Assembly (NCBI GenBank): GCA_022705325.1
Contig: JAKJER010000016.1
Span: forward strand, 62,001-126,000
From: Planctomycetota bacterium
Lineage (GTDB): Bacteria; Planctomycetota; Phycisphaerae; SM23-33
DNA length: 64,000 bases
Direction of reading: 5' to 3'
Below the pieces are notes generated by a model. That model saw only the letters and a list, made by a program, of their open reading frames with translations. It ran no database searches and was not told the origin of the DNA. The position numbers and the translations under genes were made by a program. Below, piece by piece: positions 8,701 through 16,385 of this stretch (within the stretch, counting starts at the first letter, position 1; the number at the start of each line of letters is the position of its first letter).

Positions 8701-9299
8701 AGCACCATCTCCGCGAGCCTGCGCGGGTCAGGGTAATTCTCGCGGAGCGGGATGTCCTTGGCGGCGCAGGTCTTTCGGATCAGCGCCTTCAGCGCGGTCT
8801 GTTTGCTCGCGGAGTCGCGGTCTTCGGCCTGGAAGTCCGTGCCGTGGGCTTGGGCGTACGCGGGGTCGCGGAAGTAGAAGAACGCCCGCCCGGCCATCTC
8901 GGGGTTGTTCAAGACGCCGTGGAGGATCTCCAGTTCCGTGACGCTCTTGCCTTTCAGGTCCCGCAGCCAGGGCTGCTCTTCGCACAGGTCGGCGGTGAAG
9001 GCGTCGTCGCCGGGCGTCCAGCCGTAGCGCTCGCCCAGCAAGGCGATGAAGTACGGGCGGCAGGCGCGGATTTCGTCCAGGCAGAGCCTGAGGGTTTCCT
9101 TGCGGGTGCTCTGCTCTTCGGAGATGCCCCATCGCAGGTCCACCTCGACCAGTTCCACCTGCCGTTCCCGGCAAAAGCGGCGCAGTTCCGGCCAGGCGTG
9201 CGACATCAGCTCGTCGCGATCCTCGATCATGTCGCGGAAGGTGGACGAGACGAAGACGCGAACGCGCCGATTGTCGGACGTAGAGGATGTTTGGCTCAA
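5769..9299 (-). CDS. STAND protein: DUF4062, NTPase and kinesin-light-chain-type TPR repeats
   Basis: This 1176-residue protein has three parts. Residues about 12-105 are a DUF4062 domain (RVFVSSTFRDMIEDRDEL, and LLGERYGW near its end). About 235-560 is a STAND/NACHT-like NTPase with Walker A GESGGGKSALL (near 267) and Walker B CIIMLDALNQ (near 355). About 690-1165 carries around eleven 42-residue TPR units with GxDHPxVAxxLxNLA and RWAEAEPLMRRALE. The plan (N-terminal signalling or effector module, NTPase switch, repeat sensor) matches bacterial NLR-like and nephrocystin-3-like proteins, some of which act in phage defence. The start codon is TTG (9297-9299), supported by GGGAG six bases upstream. 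No partner gene is adjacent. A second protein with the same N-terminal plan lies at 21620-25708. Confidence 0.88.
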   Translation of the reverse strand: MSQTSSTSDNRRVRVFVSSTFRDMIEDRDELMSHAWPELRRFCRERQVELVEVDLRWGISEEQSTRKETLRLCLDEIRACRPYFIALLGERYGWTPGDDAFTADLCEEQPWLRDLKGKSVTELEILHGVLNNPEMAGRAFFYFRDPAYAQAHGTDFQAEDRDSASKQTALKALIRKTCAAKDIPLRENYPDPRRLAEMVLEDLRAAIDAQFPVKGIPDPLAREARDHEAFAESRRRTYIGRPEYFDALDRQAAGGGGPLLLAGESGGGKSALLANWIDRWRADHPTDFIFQHYIGGTADSADHWRLMGRLAAEIKGWTGDEDELPRTHEDILKTFPLWLAKARIYAQRKGVRCIIMLDALNQLEDHDHARLLGWLPEHPFTGPLRLIASTLPGDVLKAAQQRGWAELSVQSLTPDERRRMIAEYLSRYAKKLDPPRVERLAAAAAAANPLYLKILLDELRVTGTHERLDERLDEYLVAADIPTLLRLVLERYRRDYERDRPGLVSEALGLIWAARRGLSETELLCLLKPADEAQLPAAIWNPLRAALEESLVDRGGILNFAHDFLRAAVEAAFVGDQDRQDDLRIQLADFFEAEPITARTCDELPWLLREAGQRDRLRSCLLDIDRFLLVHERDREELMRYWVWLKEERTMGEAYLASFDSWSAAPRRQDTQAGLAAGNLGHFLKGAALYASAESLYRRAMEMCRKSLPPDHPDVAVVVGNLAELLRTTNRLQEAEPLMRRVLETDEKCRGPRHPSVARDLNNLAGLLRETNRLKEAEAFFRRAMEMEEEIRGPDHPNVSRVLSNLAQLLQATSRFTEAEPLYRRALEINEKRHGRDHPAVATVLANLAGLLRSTNRFGEAEPLFRRALEIDEKNYGGDHPEVATDLTCLAEMLRATNRWAEAEPLMRRALEMDERSYGCDHPKVARDINNLTFLLCDCERWAEAEPLMRRTLEIDERSYGGDHPTVARDLNNLGRLFQATNRLKEAESFYRRAQDTVEKSLGPDHVDVATILNNLAQVLQATGRLGEAEPLMRRVVAIYEKSFGRDHPDVAVALHNLAGLLHATNRAADAELMMRRALEISEASHGKDHPLVAACLGWLGYMLKGANRLTEAEPLIRRVVEIFTKSTAATGNEHPRLRRALEDYGRLLIAMGRSEDQAFAEINKLMEQYGMGLDS
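5880..7230 (-). repeat. Tandem 126-bp TPR-coding repeats
   Basis: About eleven consecutive 126-bp units encode the 42-residue TPRs of the preceding protein. Neighbouring units share long stretches of identical DNA, for example around the codons for AEAEPLMRR and DHP. This similarity at the nucleotide level means units can be gained or lost by recombination or slippage. Edge positions are approximate. Confidence 0.85.
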
Positions 9300-9528
9300 G
9301 AGTTACTCCCGAAGGGGGATGGCTTGCCTGGGCTTGCTCCACTCCCGCCGTCAATTCGGTCCTTGCCCACGTCGCGGCTCCCATGTTGATCGGATGGCGG
9401 GAATGTAGCACGGCCCGGAGGGACAGGGCAAGCAGCGACCTGGGGTGGATGGCTGATGGACAGGGTGGTGCGACCTTGTGACGGCGGCGGGGGGGCGGTA
9501 CGATAGCGGTCCGATCGAGGACACGACG

Positions 9529-10245
9529 ATGCCCAGGGAAATCCTGAACGAGCAGCAGGTGGCGATGTACCTGCACATGGACATCCGCGAGGTGGTCAAG
9601 CTGGCCAGCCGGGGGCAGATCCCCTGCCGCAAGGTGGGCAGCGGGTTCGCCTTCCGCAAGGGCGAACTCGACCACTGGGTGGAAGAGCAGATCCACCACC
9701 TCGAGCCCGAGCGGCTGGCCGAGATCTCCCGCGGCGTGAGCCTGCACCACGGGCTGGAGCTGTCGTCGCTGGTGGTCAGCCCGATGATCCCGCACGGCGG
9801 CGTGGCCGTGCCGCTGGCGGCCCGCACGCGCGACGCGGCCATCCGGGCGCTGGTGGACCTGGCCGACCAGGCGGAACTCGTCTACGGGCGCGACGACCTG
9901 ATCGAGGAACTCCGCAAGCGCGAGGAGCTGTGCTCGACCTCGCTGATCCCGGGCGTGGCCTTCCCGCACCCGCGCCACCCGCTGCCGTACGACCTGGCCG
10001 CCAGCTTCGTGATCGTGGGACGCACCTCGACGGGCATCCCGTTCGGGGCCTCCGACGGGTCGCTGACGCGGCTGTTCTTCCTGATCTGCTGCAAGGACGA
10101 GCGGACGCACCTGCACGTGCTGACGCGCCTGGCGCTGATGCTGCACGACGACAGGGCCGTGGACGAGCTGATGGCTGCCGACGACGCGGACGAGCTGCGC
10201 GCGACGCTGCTGGAACGCGAGCAGACGGTGCTCGAAAAACACTGA
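9529..10245 (+). CDS. Excisionase-type HTH fused to a PTS EIIA (type 2) domain
   Basis: The 238-residue protein joins two modules. Residues about 5-52 are an excisionase/MerR-like winged HTH (ILNEQQVAMYLHMDIREVVKLASRGQIPCRK...ELDHWVEEQ). About 85-235 are an EIIA domain of the fructose/nitrogen type; the phosphorylatable histidine is H147 in PGVAFPHPR. The fusion suggests a DNA-binding protein whose activity responds to PTS phosphorylation rather than a sugar transporter subunit. I start at the ATG at 9529, which has GAGG eight bases upstream; a GTG at 9478 is in frame but adds nothing conserved. A DUF58 gene starts 17 bases later, probably in the same operon. No EI, HPr or membrane EII gene is in the window. 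Confidence 0.9.
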   Translation: MPREILNEQQVAMYLHMDIREVVKLASRGQIPCRKVGSGFAFRKGELDHWVEEQIHHLEPERLAEISRGVSLHHGLELSSLVVSPMIPHGGVAVPLAARTRDAAIRALVDLADQAELVYGRDDLIEELRKREELCSTSLIPGVAFPHPRHPLPYDLAASFVIVGRTSTGIPFGASDGSLTRLFFLICCKDERTHLHVLTRLALMLHDDRAVDELMAADDADELRATLLEREQTVLEKH

Positions 10246-10262
10246 TCATTGGCCATTGACCA

Positions 10263-11162
10263 TTGAAGCGAAGGCGATACAGCTTCTTTGATGAGTCCTT
10301 TCTCTCCCGCCTGGAGCGGCTGCGGTTGTTGTCCAAGCGGATGAGCAGCCGTCCGTCGCCCGGGCTGCGGCGGTCGCGCCGGCTGGGCGACGGGCTGGAG
10401 TTCGCGGACCATCGCGATTACGTGGCGGGCGACGACATCCGGTTCATCGACTGGCCCTACTACGCGCGGATGGAGCGGTTGCTGCTGAGGCTGTTTCACG
10501 AGCACAGCGAGGCGGACGTGATGGTGCTGCTGGACGTGTCGGCCTCGATGGCGGCGGGGGGGGACATGGCCAAGTTCGACTTCGCCCGTCGCGTGGCGGC
10601 GGCGCTGGCGTACGTGGCGATGGCGAGCCTGGAGCGGGTGATCGTCCAGCCGTTCGCGGGGGAGTTGGGCGACGAGCTGCGCACCGGGCGCAATCGCGAC
10701 CAGATCTTCGCCGTGCTGGACTTCCTGGACGCGCTGCAGCCGGGCGGGCCGACGGCGCTGGAGCGGTGCAGCGCGCTGCTGGGTCGCCGGCGCGAGCGCC
10801 CGGGCACGCTGATCCTGATCAGCGACCTGATGGAGTGCCACCAGCAGCTTGCGGCTGCCGGACTGCGGCTGAGGCAGGCGGGCGGGGACTGCGTGGTGCT
10901 TCAGGTGTACTCGCCGGCCGACGCGGAGCCCGCCTTGAGCGGGAGCATGCGTCTGGAGGCCGCAGAGGGCGGCGGCACGATGACGCTGACGGTCGACGAG
11001 GCGGTGCTGGAGTCGTACCGGCGGCGATGGGGGGAGTTCCAGGCGGCCTGCGAGCGGACGTGCATGGGCTGCGGTCTGACCTACGTGTCGGCGTGCAGCG
11101 ATCTGCCGTTTGACCGGCTGGTGCTGGGCACGCTGGGCCGCTGCGGGGTACTGACGGGATGA
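10263..11162 (+). CDS. DUF58 protein with von Willebrand A-like domain
   Basis: This 299-residue protein has the DUF58 signature GLEFADHRDYVAGDDIRFIDW (from about residue 44). A VWA-like fold with an intact metal-site motif, D91-x-S93-x-S95 (LLDVSASMA), and PGTLILISDLMECH further on, completes it. DUF58 proteins usually sit beside MoxR ATPases and act in envelope or complex assembly; no MoxR gene is seen here. The start appears to be TTG at 10263, because the ATG at 10339 would remove the conserved FLSRLERLRLLSKRM helix; no good ribosome site is visible, so translation may be coupled to the EIIA gene. The stop overlaps the next start by four bases (ATGA at 11159-11162), tying it to the membrane protein gene. 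Confidence 0.88.
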   Translation: MKRRRYSFFDESFLSRLERLRLLSKRMSSRPSPGLRRSRRLGDGLEFADHRDYVAGDDIRFIDWPYYARMERLLLRLFHEHSEADVMVLLDVSASMAAGGDMAKFDFARRVAAALAYVAMASLERVIVQPFAGELGDELRTGRNRDQIFAVLDFLDALQPGGPTALERCSALLGRRRERPGTLILISDLMECHQQLAAAGLRLRQAGGDCVVLQVYSPADAEPALSGSMRLEAAEGGGTMTLTVDEAVLESYRRRWGEFQAACERTCMGCGLTYVSACSDLPFDRLVLGTLGRCGVLTG

Positions 11163-13978
11163 GCACAAAGAGCGGACGCGCGATCGTGCTGGCGATGCTG
11201 CTGGCGGCCCCGGCGGGGATGCTGTACACGCTGTGGGCCGACCCGCTGTCGGCGGGCGAAGACGACGTGGTGTACTACTACCCGTTGCGGGTGCTGGTGG
11301 GCCAGTCGCTGGCCAAAGGCGAATGGCCGCTGCACAACCCGCTGGAGGCGACGGGCGTGCCGCTGATGGCCGACCCGCAGTCCGCGGTGCTGCACCCGCC
11401 GACCTGGCTGTTCGCGGTGCTCGAGCCGCATCGGGCCTACGCCCTGAACCTGTTCCTGGCGTTCTCGCTGGCGGGCCTGGGGGCGTGGTTGTATCTGCGG
11501 CGGCTGGGGCTGGTGGCGGCGGCCGCCACGCTCGGGACGCTGGCGTTCATGTTCAGCGGTTTCATGATCGGCCACCGCGTGCACCTCTCGGTCGTGCAGA
11601 CGGCTGCGATGCTGCCGTGGGGGCTGTGGTGCATCGAGGGGATGCGGAGGGAGAAGAAGCATCACCAAGACCACCAAGGCCACGGAGAACACAAAGAAGA
11701 GGGTAGAGACCACGAAGACAGCTATACCGGGGGCGGCCTGGAGTTGGCGTTTACGGCGATGGTGCCGGTTGCGGTGATGGCGCTGACAGCGGGGCATTGG
11801 CCGACGTTCATTCACGTGTCGATCATCTGGCTGGCCTACCTGCTGCTGCGGGCCCGGCCGCTGGCGCCGGCGCTGGTGGTGGCGGGGGGGGCGCTGGCGG
11901 TGGCGGGGGCGATCTGCTGGCCGCAGATCGACGCGACGATGCAGTGGATGGCCCAGGCGACCAGGCAGAAGATCGGCTACGCGATGCTGGGGGAGAACAG
12001 CTTCTATCCGGCGGCGGGGGCGCTGGCGTTCTTTCCGTTCCTGTACGGCTGTCGCACGCCGAACGTGTTCGGGCAATCTTGGTGGGGCCCGTGGCACTTG
12101 TGCGAGATGCTGGGATACGTGGGGTTGGTGACGCTGGTGCTGGCGGCGGGGGCGCTGTGGAAGCTCCAGCCGGACGACTTCTGGCGGCGCGTGGGGGTGC
12201 GCTGGCTTGCCGGGCGCCTGCGTCGCGGGCGACGCGAGAACGTCGAGCAGGCTCTGCCCCCAAACCCGCGGGACATGGAACATGACTCCGCAACAGGCGA
12301 CGCCCTTGCGGGGTCGCTGCGACCGCTGGTGCGGGCGTGGACGTGGATGCTGATCGGCGCGGGCCTGTGGATGCTGGGGTACTATTTGCCGACCTATCGC
12401 CTGATTCACATGGTCCCGGTGCTGAACGTGGTTCGCTGCCCGGCCCGCATGCTGCTGGCGGCCGACATGGGCCTGGCGGTGCTGGCGGCGGTCGCCGTGC
12501 ACGCGGTGGTGCTCGGCGGGGGGACTGGTACGCTGGGGCGCGCGGCGGCCCGGCTGGCCCGCGTGCACCTGCCGATCGTGATGGCGGGCTGGCTGGCGGC
12601 TGTGGCGGTGGGGGCCCTGCTGGTGGGCTGGCTGTTTCCGGGCGGCGTGCCGGGCCTGCAATTCTGGGCGGGCGGCCCGGCCCAGGCGTGGCAGGCGCTG
12701 CGCCCGACCAATCCGGCGATTCTGGTTCCCCTGGCGCTGCTGGTGCTGACGGTTGTGGTTTTGCGCGCGTGGCTGGCGCAGCCGAGTCGGCGGGCCTGGC
12801 TGGTGGCGGCGCTGCTGGCGGCGGACCTGTTCGTCCCCGCGCGGTTCGTGGACGTGCCGCGCGAGCCGACCCCGCAGGGGCTCTCGCCGGCGGGGCGGCT
12901 ACTGCGGGAGAAGCTGGCGACGGAGAAGCCCTTCCGCATCTGGGCCCTGTCGGACAGCTATCACACTCGCGCCCGCGAGTTGCTGCTGCCCAAGTACTGC
13001 GAATCGCTCGGCCTGGCGACGATCGCCAATTACGGCTCGATGCAGTCGCCCCGCCACGCCCACCTGTTGGGGCTGCGGATCTTCGGCACGACCGACGACT
13101 GGGCGACGCTGCTGCGCCGCAACTATCTGCTGAGCCTGTACAACGTGCGGTACATCCTGGCCGCCGACGCCCGGTACCGCGAGGTGATCGAGTCGGTGCG
13201 GACGCCGACGGGCCCGCCTCCACAGGAGGGCCCGGAGCTGCTGGGGGGGACGTGGACGACGGAAAACTCGCAACTTGCTGACGGGGTGTTGCGGCTTCGC
13301 ACGTCTTTTATGTGGCGGTGGTCGATCGCCCGGCATGATGTGACGCTCGAGCCGGGCCGGGTGTATCGGTTGTCGCTGGAGGCCCGCAGTGCAGCCGGCG
13401 GGGCGGGGAACTTCGTGCGTGCGGAGTTCTTCCGTCGCGGTCTGGACGGCGACTACTTTACCTCGGCCGAGTTGGGTCTGTCGGTGCATCCGGAGCACCT
13501 GGGGCCTCAGTGGCGGAGGTTCGAGTGGTGCTTCGTCGCCCCGCCGCACGGAGCGGGCCGGGACCTGGTGCGCGTGTTCACCATGAGCGAGCGGCTGATC
13601 GAGGTCCGTTCGGTGAGCCTTCGGCTGAGCCAGCGGCCCCAGCCCCTGGACCTGACGGGTCGTCTGGCCCCGGGCGAACCGGTGTACCGCCCGGTCGGCC
13701 AGCCCCTGCCGCCCGAGCGCGAGGGCGATGAGCCGGTATGGGTATACGAGAACCGCCTGTGCCTTGGCGAACAGCTCTACGTTCAGGCGACGGCCGAGAA
13801 CGTGGAAGCGCTTCGCCGGCTCGCGCCGGATCGCCGAGGCCTGCCGCCCGTGCCGGACCTGTCGGTGCGGGTGGCCCGTTCGCCCCAGCGGGCTGTCTGG
13901 ACCGTAATGCTGCCCGCCTTGGCGGCGTATGGGGTCCTGGCTGGCGCCGCCCTGTGGTGGACCAGACGCAAGCGATGA
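11159..13978 (+). CDS. YfhO-like polytopic membrane protein
   Basis: The 939-residue protein has about ten or more hydrophobic segments in its first two thirds and a soluble region near 680-890. The last helix and KRKR-like end are at the C terminus. The opening (DDVVYYYPLRVLVGQSLAKGEWPLHNP) and later GYYLPTYRLIHMVPVLNVVRCPARMLL match the YfhO family of membrane proteins, related in topology to GT-C glycosyltransferases. It may act in glycosylation of a surface polymer, as proposed for YfhO of Gram-positives; the substrate is unknown. A His/Glu/Lys-rich insert (about residues 165-192) interrupts the protein between two membrane helices. It starts inside the end of the DUF58 gene, so the three plus-strand genes probably form one operon. 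Confidence 0.82.
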   Translation: MSTKSGRAIVLAMLLAAPAGMLYTLWADPLSAGEDDVVYYYPLRVLVGQSLAKGEWPLHNPLEATGVPLMADPQSAVLHPPTWLFAVLEPHRAYALNLFLAFSLAGLGAWLYLRRLGLVAAAATLGTLAFMFSGFMIGHRVHLSVVQTAAMLPWGLWCIEGMRREKKHHQDHQGHGEHKEEGRDHEDSYTGGGLELAFTAMVPVAVMALTAGHWPTFIHVSIIWLAYLLLRARPLAPALVVAGGALAVAGAICWPQIDATMQWMAQATRQKIGYAMLGENSFYPAAGALAFFPFLYGCRTPNVFGQSWWGPWHLCEMLGYVGLVTLVLAAGALWKLQPDDFWRRVGVRWLAGRLRRGRRENVEQALPPNPRDMEHDSATGDALAGSLRPLVRAWTWMLIGAGLWMLGYYLPTYRLIHMVPVLNVVRCPARMLLAADMGLAVLAAVAVHAVVLGGGTGTLGRAAARLARVHLPIVMAGWLAAVAVGALLVGWLFPGGVPGLQFWAGGPAQAWQALRPTNPAILVPLALLVLTVVVLRAWLAQPSRRAWLVAALLAADLFVPARFVDVPREPTPQGLSPAGRLLREKLATEKPFRIWALSDSYHTRARELLLPKYCESLGLATIANYGSMQSPRHAHLLGLRIFGTTDDWATLLRRNYLLSLYNVRYILAADARYREVIESVRTPTGPPPQEGPELLGGTWTTENSQLADGVLRLRTSFMWRWSIARHDVTLEPGRVYRLSLEARSAAGGAGNFVRAEFFRRGLDGDYFTSAELGLSVHPEHLGPQWRRFEWCFVAPPHGAGRDLVRVFTMSERLIEVRSVSLRLSQRPQPLDLTGRLAPGEPVYRPVGQPLPPEREGDEPVWVYENRLCLGEQLYVQATAENVEALRRLAPDRRGLPPVPDLSVRVARSPQRAVWTVMLPALAAYGVLAGAALWWTRRKR
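11656..11735 (+). repeat. In-frame low-complexity repeat insert within the YfhO-like gene
   Basis: About 80 bp of degenerate AAGACCACCAAGG / CACGGAGAACAC / AGACCACGAAGAC units are inserted in frame, encoding an HHQDHQGHGEHKEE-like stretch. The surrounding gene is GC-rich with GC-ending codons, while the insert is A-rich and unlike either side. It resembles CACGAAG-type intergenic repeats that I know from planctomycete genomes, here caught inside a reading frame. Confidence 0.6.
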
Positions 13979-14158
13979 CGCAGTGCCGAATCGCCTGCGG
14001 TTCCGGGGCCCTTGCGGTCCTGGATCCCTGAAGTGACCAGACCGGTTTTTTGGCGGCCTTGCGCGAACCCGCGAGGGCCGGCCCGCATAGATTCTATATG
14101 AAGGATCTGTGTGAGAGTTGCAGCCTGATTGTTGAGCATTGGTGAAAGGAACGTGAAC

Positions 14159-15691
14159 ATGAAGAAGACGTTTGCGATCGGCCTGCCGGGGATCCTGGCG
14201 GCCCTGTTGTTGATTGGCGGCATCGTATACGGCCCGGAGATTGCGGGGCGGTTCGCCTACGCGGTGGAAGCGGGCAAGGTGGAAGCGCTGCGTTCGGAGC
14301 TGGCGGAGATGAGCAAGAAGGACCATCTCTCGCCGCTGTTCCGCATGATGGCCAGCGTGGTCAGCCCGGCGGTGGTGGAAGTGCGCGTGACCAAGAAGGT
14401 CGAGCACCAGATGCCGCCGGACCTGGAAGACTTCTTCCGGCGCTTCCGCGAAGACGGCGAGGGCTTTCCCCGTGTACCCGAGGGCCGGCGCCGCGAGTTC
14501 TACGCCCGCGGGTTGGGCAGCGGATTCGTCGTCGATGCCAAGAACGGCTACATCATCACCAACTACCACGTGGTGGCCGAGGCGGACGAGGTCGAGGTGG
14601 TCCTGGGCGACGGACGAAAGTTCAGCACCGAGTGGGTCCGCAGCGATCCGCAGACCGACCTGGCCGTGATCAAGATCGACGCCCAGCGGCTGCACGCGGT
14701 GGACTTCGGCGACAGCGACGAGGTGCAGCCGGGCGACATCGTGATGGCCATCGGCGCCCCGCGCGGGCTGGCCCAGACGGTGACCACGGGCATCATCTCC
14801 GCCAAGGGGCGGAGCAACCAGGGCGGGCAGCCGGGGATGTACCAGGACTACATCCAGACCGACGCCGCCATCAACCGGGGCAACTCGGGCGGGCCGCTCA
14901 TCAACACCCGCGGGCAGGTGATCGGGGTGAACAACTCCATCATGAGCTACAGCGGCGGGTTCGAGGGTATCGGCTTCGCCATCCCCTCCAACATGATCAA
15001 GCGGATCATGGGGCAGTTGGTGGACAAGGGCAAGGTGACCCGCGGGTTCCTGGGCGTGGCCATCCAGGACGTCAATGACGGACTGGCCAAGAGCTTCAAG
15101 CTGCCCAGCACCCGCGGCGCGCTGGTCTCGCAGGTGACCGAGGACTCGCCCGCCGCCAAGGCCGGCATCAAGGTGGGCGACTTCCTCACGGCCGTCAACG
15201 GCGACCGGGTCGAGGACGTCAACAGCCTGCGCAACCGCGTGGCCGCCATCGATCCGGGCCGGACGGTTGAGATCGAACTCTACCGCGACGGGAAGAAGAT
15301 GACGGTCAAGGCCAAGCTGGTGGTCCAGCCGGCCGACATGAACAAGATCCTCGTGCCCGGCGAGGAAGGCCCCCGAGAGGTCGAGGTGGCCAAGAAGTAC
15401 GGGCTGATGGTCTCCAACGTCTCCCAGGAACTCCGCGAGAAGTACGGCTACAAGGACGACGTCAAGGGCGTGATCGTCACCGGCGTGGACCCGGGCAGCA
15501 ACGCAGCCGAGGAAGGCCTGGCCCCCGGCATGGTCGTCACCAACGTGCAGGACAAGGAGATCAAGAGCGTGCAGGACTTCGAGGCCGCCTTGCCCAAGGA
15601 CGCCGCGGGCGTTCGCCTGCGGGTCATGGACCGCACCGGCGGGCAGCGATTCGTGTTCATCACGCCGATGAAGGACCGCCGCAAGAAATAG
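14159..15691 (+). CDS. degP: HtrA/DegP-type periplasmic serine protease with two PDZ domains
   Basis: The 510-residue protein has an N-terminal signal or anchor helix (about 4-30). A trypsin-like domain carries the full triad: H137 (TNYHVV), D167 (QTDLAVIKI) and S243 (GNSGGPL). Two PDZ domains follow, one with GFLGVAIQDV...DSPAAKAGIKVGD and one near the C terminus. It degrades or refolds damaged envelope proteins. I chose the ATG at 14159, with AAAGGA about nine bases upstream, over an upstream in-frame TTG. A hairpin terminator follows the stop. Its neighbours Hsp20 and Lon make this a stress-proteostasis block. It could equally be called MucD/DegQ. Confidence 0.94.
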   Translation: MKKTFAIGLPGILAALLLIGGIVYGPEIAGRFAYAVEAGKVEALRSELAEMSKKDHLSPLFRMMASVVSPAVVEVRVTKKVEHQMPPDLEDFFRRFREDGEGFPRVPEGRRREFYARGLGSGFVVDAKNGYIITNYHVVAEADEVEVVLGDGRKFSTEWVRSDPQTDLAVIKIDAQRLHAVDFGDSDEVQPGDIVMAIGAPRGLAQTVTTGIISAKGRSNQGGQPGMYQDYIQTDAAINRGNSGGPLINTRGQVIGVNNSIMSYSGGFEGIGFAIPSNMIKRIMGQLVDKGKVTRGFLGVAIQDVNDGLAKSFKLPSTRGALVSQVTEDSPAAKAGIKVGDFLTAVNGDRVEDVNSLRNRVAAIDPGRTVEIELYRDGKKMTVKAKLVVQPADMNKILVPGEEGPREVEVAKKYGLMVSNVSQELREKYGYKDDVKGVIVTGVDPGSNAAEEGLAPGMVVTNVQDKEIKSVQDFEAALPKDAAGVRLRVMDRTGGQRFVFITPMKDRRKK

Positions 15692-15725
15692 CAGCCCTTC
15701 GCCGGACGCCGCGCCAGGGCGGCCA

Positions 15726-15776
15726 GGGGAAGCACGGGAAGCACCGTCGGTGCCTCCTGTGCTTCCCTTCTGTTTT
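15726..15776 (+). terminator. Intrinsic terminator after the HtrA gene
   Basis: A 9-bp perfect stem (GGGAAGCAC at 15736-15744 with GTGCTTCCC at 15759-15767) is followed by TTCTGTTTT. The arm sequence is also present in tandem at 15727-15735, so an alternative longer fold is possible. It separates the protease gene from the Hsp20 gene. Confidence 0.75.
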
Positions 15777-15899
15777 CCGCCCCGGACAATTGCCGCCACG
15801 GGCCGCGCCTTTTCGATAGTGCCCAATCGCCGTTTGCGCTACAATACAGGTGGATGTTGCCGGGAGCACCTCGCGCACCTGTAACGAAAGGCATGGCGG

Positions 15900-16319
15900 A
15901 TGATTAATCACATGGCCCAGTTGGCGGAAGAAGGCCACTCGTCGATCGCCAGTCAGATGGGTAGATGGGTCGACCAGGTCCTGGGCAAGAGTTTCCACAA
16001 GTACTGCCCGGGCGAAGCGTGGGCCCCGGCGGTCAACCTCTACGAGGACGCCGTCTCGTACCTGATGGTCGTCGACCTCGCCGGGCTGCGGACCGAGGAC
16101 ATCGATCTGCGGGTGGATAAAAACGTCCTGGTGCTCTCGGGCGAGCGCCAGACGCCCGCCCTGCCGGATACGTCCCCGCCGGTGCGGGTGAAACTGATGG
16201 AGATCGACCACGGCCCGTTCTGCCGCTCCATCGAGCTGCCGGCGGACGCCAACCTGGAGACGGTCCAGGCGTGCTACCGGGGCGGGTTCTTGTGGATTCG
16301 CGTGTCCAAGCGGAGCTGA
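15900..16319 (+). CDS. Small heat-shock protein, Hsp20/alpha-crystallin family
   Basis: The 139-residue protein consists of a short N-terminal arm and one alpha-crystallin domain (about 42-138). Recognisable elements are APAVNLYEDAVSYLMVVDLAGLRTEDIDLRVDKNVLVLSGER and the C-terminal CYRGGFLWIRVSK, a variant of the usual A-x-x-x-N-G-V-L-x-I-x-x-P-K strand. The C-terminal IxI/V anchor found in many small heat-shock proteins is missing. It is an ATP-independent holdase that keeps unfolded proteins soluble, here for refolding or for Lon. A TACAAT box at 15840-15845 may be the -10 of its promoter; no CIRCE element is seen. The Lon gene begins 66 bases downstream. Confidence 0.9.
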   Translation: MINHMAQLAEEGHSSIASQMGRWVDQVLGKSFHKYCPGEAWAPAVNLYEDAVSYLMVVDLAGLRTEDIDLRVDKNVLVLSGERQTPALPDTSPPVRVKLMEIDHGPFCRSIELPADANLETVQACYRGGFLWIRVSKRS

Positions 16320-16385
16320 CCGGCCTGCACGTCCCTTTGCCGGGCCGCACGACCGGCCGGCAGCGCGAACGGAATAAACCTGACC

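Noticed and set aside
12899..15826. 975-codon minus-strand open frame
   Set aside because: Antisense to the YfhO-like and HtrA genes, with Arg/Gly/Ala/Pro-rich text and no recognisable domain.
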